Assembly: GCF_022406875.1 (NCBI RefSeq)
Contig: NZ_CP023018.1
Span: 407,575 to 471,574 of the forward strand
DNA: 64,000 nucleotides
DNA from: Ectothiorhodosinus mongolicus
Lineage (GTDB): Bacteria; Pseudomonadota; Gammaproteobacteria; Ectothiorhodospirales; Ectothiorhodospiraceae
Reading direction: 5' to 3'
This document shows, piece after piece, positions 58,523-64,000 of the stretch; position 1 is the first letter of the stretch, and every line of letters begins with the position of its first letter. The translations under genes and the position numbers were made by a program. The notes beneath the pieces were generated by a model. The model did no database searches. It was given only the letters and a program-made list of their open reading frames with translations, and was not told the origin of the DNA.

Positions 58523-58999
58523 ATGAGCAAAAAATCTTCCAAAAGCGCGTCCAGCAGCACCATTGCCCTGAATAAAAAGGCGCGCCACGAATACTTTATT
58601 GAAGATCGCTTCGAGGCGGGGCTGGTGCTTGAAGGCTGGGAAGTGAAAAGTCTGCGCGCGGGGCGTGTGCAGCTCACGGAAAGCTATGTGCTCATTAGAA
58701 ATGCCGAAGCTTTTTTATTCGGTGCTCATATCAGCCCCTTACCCACGGCCTCAACCCATATCCACCCGGATCCGGTGCGCACCCGCAAACTATTGCTGCA
58801 TAGTGCCGAGTTGGCCAAACTCATCGGCCAAGTAGAAAGACGGGGTTATACCCTGGTGCCTTTGGCCATGTACTGGAAACGCGGCCGTGCCAAACTCGAG
58901 ATCGGTCTGGCTAAAGGCAAAAAAGCCCATGACAAACGCGCTACAGAAAAAGAAAGAGACTGGCAGCGCGAGAAGGAACGTGTGCTCAAAAGCCATTGA
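58523..58999 (+). CDS. smpB: SsrA-binding protein SmpB
   Basis: A 158-residue partner of tmRNA in trans-translation, which rescues stalled ribosomes. The OB-fold blocks [39 protein letters not shown] and [20 protein letters not shown], and the basic C-terminal tail are present. A TATAAT lies directly before the start, suggesting a leaderless transcript. It is divergent from the sodium symporter and converges on dnaQ with 7 bases between stops. No ssrA gene is in this window. Confidence 0.97.
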   Translation: MSKKSSKSASSSTIALNKKARHEYFIEDRFEAGLVLEGWEVKSLRAGRVQLTESYVLIRNAEAFLFGAHISPLPTASTHIHPDPVRTRKLLLHSAELAKLIGQVERRGYTLVPLAMYWKRGRAKLEIGLAKGKKAHDKRATEKERDWQREKERVLKSH

Positions 59000-59006
59000 G
59001 TAGCAA

Positions 59007-59720
59007 TCACCACGCGCTCTTCACCCCCAAGCGCTCCAGCATTTGGCTATGCGCCGCCTGCTCATCCTCACAGGCCCTAATCACCCGCAAGCGCGGCCTA
59101 TCGGCAGGCAGTCTGAGTGTGGCCTCGTTGGCGACAGGACTCGCCGCAGTCACCTCAGCCTCCAAGGTCAGACTTTTTTGACCGCCTGTCATCGCTAGAT
59201 AGACATCGGCCAAAATACGCGCATCGAGCAAGGCGCCATGCAGATCCCGCCCAGAATTATCCACTTGATAGCGCTTACATAGGGCATCCAAGCTATTACG
59301 CTGCCCCGGGTGCAATTTTCTGGCCATCACCAAAGAATCAGTGATGACGCAGTAGTCCCCCAGCAGTCCCGCAGGCTGGCTGAGCAGAGTCAGCTCGTGA
59401 TTGATAAAACCGACATCGAACGGCGCATTGTGAATAATCAGCTCCGCATCCCGCACAAATTCAAGAAAGTCCCCGCAGACCTCGCTGAATCGCGGCTTGT
59501 CGGCCAAGAAAGCATTACTGATGCCATGCACCTCTTCCGCACCCGGATCGATCAGGCGATCCGGCTGTAGGTACTGATGATAATGTCGACCAGTGGGACG
59601 CCGCCGCACCAATTCGACACAGCCAATTTCGATGATGCGATGCCCATCTGCGGGATCCAGCCCCGTCGTTTCCGTGTCCAAAATGACCTGTCTTTGCGGA
59701 CTATCTAAATCCAAACTCAT
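59007..59720 (-). CDS. dnaQ: DNA polymerase III subunit epsilon (proofreading exonuclease)
   Basis: A 237-residue 3'-5' exonuclease of the DEDDh type. ExoI is [22 protein letters not shown] (catalytic Asp and Glu), ExoII contains the later Asp in [10 protein letters not shown], and ExoIII has [17 protein letters not shown]-terminal extension (about 180-237) would bind the polymerase alpha subunit. It overlaps rnhA by 4 bases (ATGA). Confidence 0.97.
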   Translation of the reverse strand: MSLDLDSPQRQVILDTETTGLDPADGHRIIEIGCVELVRRRPTGRHYHQYLQPDRLIDPGAEEVHGISNAFLADKPRFSEVCGDFLEFVRDAELIIHNAPFDVGFINHELTLLSQPAGLLGDYCVITDSLVMARKLHPGQRNSLDALCKRYQVDNSGRDLHGALLDARILADVYLAMTGGQKSLTLEAEVTAASPVANEATLRLPADRPRLRVIRACEDEQAAHSQMLERLGVKSAW

Positions 59721-60172
59721 GCGGTTTGCCCCTGGGCAGTCAGTGCATCCATAGCGGCATTGGCCAACTCATCGGCACGTTCATTCTCTGGATGGCCGGC
59801 ATGGCCCTTGACCCAATGCCAGTGGACCTCATGGCGCTGCGCTGCCTCATCAAGACGTTGCCAGAGATCCTGATTTTTAACCGGCTTGCCTGCAGCATTA
59901 CGCCAGTCACGTCTTTTCCACTGTGGCAACCATTCCGTAATGCCCTTTTTGACGTACTGAGAGTCTGTGGTGAGTTGCACGACACAAGACCGGGTCAAGG
60001 CATCCAGTGCGGCAATCGCCGCCAGCAGCTCCATACGATTATTGGTGGTTTCGGCCTCGGCACCCTGCAATTCTTTTTCCTTGCCCCGATAGCGCAGCAC
60101 CGCGCCCCAACCACCAACGCCGGGATTACCGCGACATCCCCCATCGGTGAATATCTCTACTGCCTCAGTCAT
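59717..60172 (-). CDS. rnhA: Ribonuclease HI
   Basis: A 151-residue enzyme cutting the RNA of RNA/DNA hybrids. The catalytic D-E-D-D set is visible in [33 protein letters not shown] and the later [11 protein letters not shown], with the basic handle around [15 protein letters not shown] 60172 is chosen; the frame is open to 60250 inside the upstream gene. The usual gammaproteobacterial order rnhA-dnaQ is kept. Confidence 0.97.
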   Translation of the reverse strand: MTEAVEIFTDGGCRGNPGVGGWGAVLRYRGKEKELQGAEAETTNNRMELLAAIAALDALTRSCVVQLTTDSQYVKKGITEWLPQWKRRDWRNAAGKPVKNQDLWQRLDEAAQRHEVHWHWVKGHAGHPENERADELANAAMDALTAQGQTA

Positions 60173-60935
60173 GCTCGCCGCGCCGACAAATCGGTCTGGC
60201 GACACCGCGACCGAGACGAGGGGAACGCAAACGCCAAGTGCGCTGCCCATGCACTGGGGTCAGGGTAGAGACGCGTTTTTTCGCCAAAAGTGCATAGGCG
60301 CCGCCCAACAAAGGCAGATGCCGTCCACTTAAGCCCTGCAATCGTGGCGTCACACTCCGCCAACCCGATCCAGGTGCCCAGCCCGCCTGAGCTTTATGTA
60401 TGACCTCAAACCCCAACGGCATCAGCGCCTGCTGCAGCTTGTGGCTGCCCAAACCAGGCAGGATTTCTGGCAAACGGTTTTTCAATCCGGGGGCGACTGC
60501 GCGCAAACCCAGCAGGCTCAGCGGGTTGAAGCCGATGACGAGCAAATGACCTTCGACGCGCAGCACGCGCTCTGCCTCGCGCAGCACTTGGTGCGGATCT
60601 TCAGATTCATCAAGGCTGTGCGCCAGTAGCAGCAAGTCGAGGCTGTCGGCCTGCACCGGTAAGGCACTGCAATGCCCTTGAAGGTCACCTGATGTGCCGA
60701 GGATAAAACGATGCTGGATACGACTTTCACGCAGCCAGTCGTCTTGGGTTGGGACAAAGCCAGCCTGTAAGGCACAGCAGCCAAACAAATCTGGTACCAA
60801 GCGATCCACTTGGGCCTGCAATGCCTGACGTAAGGCCTGACCCTCTGGGCTGGCATACCAGGCGGGTAAATCCGGCTGCGCGCGCAGCGCTGGCTTAGGC
60901 ATGGGGCCGGAAAACTGGAAATGGGGTGGCAGCAT
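60165..60935 (-). CDS. Methyltransferase-like protein (YafS-like), degenerate motif I
   Basis: A 256-residue class I methyltransferase-like protein. The C-terminal part resembles E. coli YafS, encoded at the same place before rnhA, with [20 protein letters not shown] and [12 protein letters not shown]. Motif I, normally glycine-rich, is replaced by [14 protein letters not shown], so SAM binding is doubtful. GGGAGAG five bases before ATG 60935 supports that start. It overlaps rnhA by 8 bases. The glyoxalase gene gloB, usually near yafS and mltD, is absent here. Confidence 0.8.
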   Translation of the reverse strand: MLPPHFQFSGPMPKPALRAQPDLPAWYASPEGQALRQALQAQVDRLVPDLFGCCALQAGFVPTQDDWLRESRIQHRFILGTSGDLQGHCSALPVQADSLDLLLLAHSLDESEDPHQVLREAERVLRVEGHLLVIGFNPLSLLGLRAVAPGLKNRLPEILPGLGSHKLQQALMPLGFEVIHKAQAGWAPGSGWRSVTPRLQGLSGRHLPLLGGAYALLAKKRVSTLTPVHGQRTWRLRSPRLGRGVARPICRRGEHD

Positions 60936-60955
60936 GTCTCTCCCGTGACTTGAGT

Positions 60956-60978
60956 GCCAGAGCGTTGATCGCTATCCT
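60956..60978 (+). promoter_or_regulatory. Putative promoter of mltD
   Basis: TTGAGT and TATCCT (60973-60978) are 17 bases apart, each with four matches to consensus. The predicted transcription start falls at about 60985, three bases before ATG 60988 and downstream of GTG 60982, so that GTG cannot be used. Confidence 0.45.
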
Positions 60979-60987
60979 ACCGTGCCC

Positions 60988-62382
60988 ATGGGCATGAAGA
61001 AAATGATTGGCAGTATCATCCTTGCAATAATCGCCAGTCAATGGCTGATGGGATGCTCGACAACTGCGCAAAAAGCCGCCTACCCCGATCAACACTTAGC
61101 GCCTGCCGCGCCCGATCACCGGGCTGAGACCCGCCGCACAAGCACCCGAGAAATACCACCCGCCACGGCGGTGCACAGCGAACCCGTCGATCTTTGGGAT
61201 CGCTTGCGCCGCGGCATGGATTTGCCGGCGGCAGCAGACAATGCGCTGGTGCAACAATACGTGCAGTGGCATCGGGAAAACCCAAGCTATCTGCATCGCG
61301 TCACTGAGCGTGGTGAACCCTTCTTGTATTTCATCCTTGATGCGCTGGAACAGCGCAACATGCCCAGCGAACTGCTTCTCTTGCCCATCGTTGAAAGTGC
61401 TTATCAGCCATTTGCTTATTCCCACGGCCGTGCCGCCGGGCTTTGGCAATTCATCCCCTCCACAGGCCGACATTTCGGACTGCATCAAACCTGGTGGTAC
61501 GACGGCCGGCGCGATGTTTATGCCTCCACTCAAGCCGCTTTAGACTACCTGCAGCAATTGCATGCGCGTTTTGATAACGACTGGCTGCTGGCACTGGCAG
61601 CCTACAATGCCGGACAAGGAACAGTTCATCGGGCCATCACCCGCAATGCTGAGCGCGGCCTAACGACTGACTACTGGCACCTCGACCTACCCCGAGAAAC
61701 TCGCCACTACGTGCCCAAGCTGCTGGCGCTCAAAATTGTTATGACCCAGCCAGAGTACTATGGCATCGAATTGGCACCGGTCAGCAACAGCCCCCAAATC
61801 ACCGTTGTAGAGCTAGATTTTCAGCTGGAATTGGCAGTCGCTGCTGAATTAGCGGGATTGGAAATGGATCAGCTGCATCAGCTCAATCCGGGCTTCAACC
61901 GCTGGGCCACGCCACCGGATGGACCGCATCGCCTGTTGCTGCCGATTGAGCATGCCAATCAATTCTCACAGGCACTCACAGAACTGGATCCCAACGCGCG
62001 GGTTTCCTGGCAACGCCATCACATCCAACAGGGCGATACTCTGGGCGGCATTTCCCGGCAATACCAAATCAGTGTGGCGGATTTGCGGCGCATCAATGGG
62101 CTATCGGGAGACCGCATTCGTGCCGGAAGATATTTATTGATCCCCTCCCAGTCAGACCCCGCTATGGCAGCTCGGGTGGCGAGCGCTAATCGGCCGCTGA
62201 ATATCCCCGCCAATCGCATTACGCACGTAGTGCGTACGGGAGATAACCTCTGGAATCTTGCACGCCGGCATGGTGTGACCGTGGCTGATTTGACGCGGTG
62301 GAATAATCTGCGCAGCGATAGCATCCTGCGTCCCGGGCAACGTCTGGTGCTTTACGTCGACGTAGTAGCTCAGGGGCGCTAA
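60988..62382 (+). CDS. mltD: Membrane-bound lytic murein transglycosylase D
   Basis: A 464-residue lipoprotein that cleaves peptidoglycan glycan strands. The lipobox LMGCS gives a lipidated Cys near residue 24. The transglycosylase domain has the catalytic Glu in LPIVESAYQPFAYSHGRAAG followed by GLWQFIPSTGRHFGL and ALAAYNAGQGTVHRAI. Two LysM domains (about 350-390 and 415-460) bind glycan. ATG 60988 is preferred; ATG 60994 is possible. Its stop overlaps the stop of the converging ABC gene by two bases. Confidence 0.95.
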   Translation: MGMKKMIGSIILAIIASQWLMGCSTTAQKAAYPDQHLAPAAPDHRAETRRTSTREIPPATAVHSEPVDLWDRLRRGMDLPAAADNALVQQYVQWHRENPSYLHRVTERGEPFLYFILDALEQRNMPSELLLLPIVESAYQPFAYSHGRAAGLWQFIPSTGRHFGLHQTWWYDGRRDVYASTQAALDYLQQLHARFDNDWLLALAAYNAGQGTVHRAITRNAERGLTTDYWHLDLPRETRHYVPKLLALKIVMTQPEYYGIELAPVSNSPQITVVELDFQLELAVAAELAGLEMDQLHQLNPGFNRWATPPDGPHRLLLPIEHANQFSQALTELDPNARVSWQRHHIQQGDTLGGISRQYQISVADLRRINGLSGDRIRAGRYLLIPSQSDPAMAARVASANRPLNIPANRITHVVRTGDNLWNLARRHGVTVADLTRWNNLRSDSILRPGQRLVLYVDVVAQGR

Positions 62383-64000
62383 CTTCCGGTGATACGCGGG
62401 ATGGCCGCCAGCAGCTTCTGCGTATAAGCGTCCTGGGGATTGCGACAGACCTCGCGTGCAGCGCCCATCTCCACCACCCGCCCCTGATACATCACCACCA
62501 GCGTATCAGCCAAATACTCCACCACGCCCATATTGTGGGTAATAAATAATAGGGTCAGACCCCTTTTTTGGGCGAGGTCGGCGAGAATTTGTAGCACTTG
62601 GGCTTGAACCGATACATCTAGGGCGCTGGTGACCTCGTCACAGACAATAAACTCAGGATCCAAGACCAAAGCTCGGGCGATACCGATGCGTTGGCGTTGA
62701 CCACCAGAGAATTCATGGGGATAACGCCACAAAGCATCCTCAGGCATTTGCACTTGCTGCAAGACCCGCGCTGCCATTGCCAGGCGCTCCGCCTTATCGC
62801 TGCCAATGCCATGCACGGCCATGGGTTCCGTCAACGTCGCTGCCACCGTCAGTCTCGGGTTCAGTGAGGACATCGGGTCTTGGAAGATGACCTGCATGCG
62901 TCGGCGATAGGCCTGCATTTTGGCCCGAGGTAAGCGAGTAATATCCTCCCCATCAAAACGAATCTCGCCGGCTGTGGGCTCAATCAGACGAATCATGGCA
63001 CGTCCCAGCGTGGTCTTACCGCAACCCGACTCACCGACCACTGCCAAAACTTGTCCGCGGGGAATGGCAAAACTCACCCCATCGACCGCGCGCACATGAT
63101 CGACGACTCGCCGCATCAGGCCTTTACGGATCGGGAAGTGCACCTGCAGGTCTTTGACCTCAACCAAGCTGGGGGCGCTGCTGGGTGCCTGGCGAACCGC
63201 CATGCGCGGCAAATTCTCGGGTAAGGCGGCAATCAATTGCCGCGTGTACTCATGCTGCGGTCGATCCAGAACATCGCGCACCGTGCCGCTTTCCACGAGC
63301 TGCCCCTGACGCATCACGCCGAGGCGATGCCCCATCTGCGCCACCACACCAAAATCATGGGTGATGAATAAAATCGCCATGCCATTTTTGGCTTGCAGCT
63401 CACGCATCAAGCGCAGAATTTCGGCCTGAATGGTGACATCCAAAGCGGTAGTCGGCTCATCAGCAATCAACAAATCAGGCTCACAGACCATAGCCATAGC
63501 GATCATCACGCGTTGGCGCTGCCCGCCCGACAGGCGATGGGGAAATTCCCCGGCGATGTCTCGCGGTCTGGGCATTTGTACTTGAGTCAGCACTTCAATA
63601 GCGCGCTCGCGGGCTGCCGACTCCCCCAGGTCAGGGCGATGTAGCCTCAGCGCCTCAGTAATCTGCTCACCGACGCTGAGTACAGGATTCAGCGAGGTCA
63701 TGGGCTCCTGAAAAATCATACTGATGCGCATGCCGCGTATCTGGCGACGCACAGACTCGGCAGCACTGAGCATATCCAGCGTCTCAATGCGTTGATCTCG
63801 ATGACGATACTGAAACAACACCTGACCACTGGGGTGGGAACTGATGTCCTTGGGCAAAAGCTGGATAATGGACAAAGCGGTGACAGACTTGCCACTGCCG
63901 GATTCACCGACCAAGCAAAAAGTCTCGCCGCGATCGATACTGAAACTCACCTGATCAACGGCGCGGATTTGGTGCTGCCCCGCACGCAGCTCGGTGGATA
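62379..64000 (-). CDS. Peptide ABC transporter, double ATPase subunit (YejF-like; partial)
   Basis: The frame continues to the right edge, so the N-terminus is missing; about 540 residues are visible. Two full nucleotide-binding domains are present, each with Walker A ([39 protein letters not shown]), signature ([20 protein letters not shown]) and Walker B ([24 protein letters not shown]) motifs. This layout is that of YejF and similar dipeptide/oligopeptide importers (E. coli YejF 529). In-frame residues upstream ([16 protein letters not shown]) support that GTG 63950 is internal. Confidence 0.93.
   Translation of the reverse strand, partial: STELRAGQHQIRAVDQVSFSIDRGETFCLVGESGSGKSVTALSIIQLLPKDISSHPSGQVLFQYRHRDQRIETLDMLSAAESVRRQIRGMRISMIFQEPMTSLNPVLSVGEQITEALRLHRPDLGESAARERAIEVLTQVQMPRPRDIAGEFPHRLSGGQRQRVMIAMAMVCEPDLLIADEPTTALDVTIQAEILRLMRELQAKNGMAILFITHDFGVVAQMGHRLGVMRQGQLVESGTVRDVLDRPQHEYTRQLIAALPENLPRMAVRQAPSSAPSLVEVKDLQVHFPIRKGLMRRVVDHVRAVDGVSFAIPRGQVLAVVGESGCGKTTLGRAMIRLIEPTAGEIRFDGEDITRLPRAKMQAYRRRMQVIFQDPMSSLNPRLTVAATLTEPMAVHGIGSDKAERLAMAARVLQQVQMPEDALWRYPHEFSGGQRQRIGIARALVLDPEFIVCDEVTSALDVSVQAQVLQILADLAQKRGLTLLFITHNMGVVEYLADTLVVMYQGRVVEMGAAREVCRNPQDAYTQKLLAAIPRITGS

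Noticed and set aside
62555-62580. GGGTCAGACCCC-like core in the ABC ATPase gene as a further REP element
   Set aside because: It encodes the conserved [11 protein letters not shown] segment and has no second arm; probably a coding by-product.

Overview
The window is a gene-dense chromosomal segment of a gammaproteobacterium. No stretch longer than about 150 bases lacks a gene, and I see no insertion sequence, prophage, CRISPR array or integration site. Two long housekeeping blocks are in gammaproteobacterial order: pnp-rpsO-truB-rbfA-infB-nusA-rimP-tRNA(fMet), and secG-tpiA-glmM-folP-ftsH-rlmE-greA-carB-carA-dapB-dnaJ-dnaK-grpE, followed by hrcA, nadK, recN, fur, bamE, rnfH, ratA and smpB. 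A complete 14-gene complex I operon (nuoA-N) lies between secG/tRNA-Leu and tRNA-fMet/rimP. As I recall, this placement occurs in Xanthomonadales and Chromatiales-like lineages. A Tat-exported high-potential iron-sulfur protein (HiPIP) points the same way, to an Ectothiorhodospiraceae/Chromatiales-like or related organism. This assignment is inference.

Region 1 (1-4790) holds a SnoaL-like protein and a short-chain dehydrogenase, divergent from a photolyase, an FAD-dependent oxidoreductase and a DUF1365 protein. It resembles a light or singlet-oxygen response cluster that also alters fatty acids, but without a cyclopropane-type fatty acid synthase at its end. Region 2 (4791-5250) is a stand-alone HiPIP gene. 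Region 3 (5302-11823) is a tightly coupled five-gene operon on the minus strand: a PmtA-like methyltransferase, a circularly permuted ATP-grasp protein, an alpha-E protein, a fused ATP-grasp/alpha-E paralog that has lost ligase motifs, and a transglutaminase-like protease. It is the best candidate here for a poorly described system, a predicted peptide-ligation or peptide-tagging pathway. A secreted glutathione-peroxidase-like protein (11969-12517) follows divergently.

Region 4 (12577-21257) is the transcription/translation operon and the initiator tRNA, with tandem terminators between tRNA-fMet and rimP and a terminator-like hairpin inside pnp. Region 5 (21274-35962) is nuoA-N with its promoter. 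Region 6 (35965-52712) runs from tRNA-Leu and secG to hrcA. It covers protein export, glycolysis, cell-wall and folate synthesis, proteolysis, pyrimidine/arginine and lysine precursors and the heat-shock chaperones, which have two good sigma-32-type promoters. Region 7 (52833-64000) holds nadK-recN, fur, bamE, rnfH-ratA with a sodium symporter, smpB, dnaQ-rnhA-methyltransferase, mltD and the start-truncated end of a yejF-like ABC ATPase.

Several plus-strand genes (phrB, nadK, smpB, mltD) have a -10-like element 5-11 bases before the start codon and no Shine-Dalgarno sequence, which suggests leaderless mRNAs. Several convergent gene pairs abut or overlap with no terminator between them.
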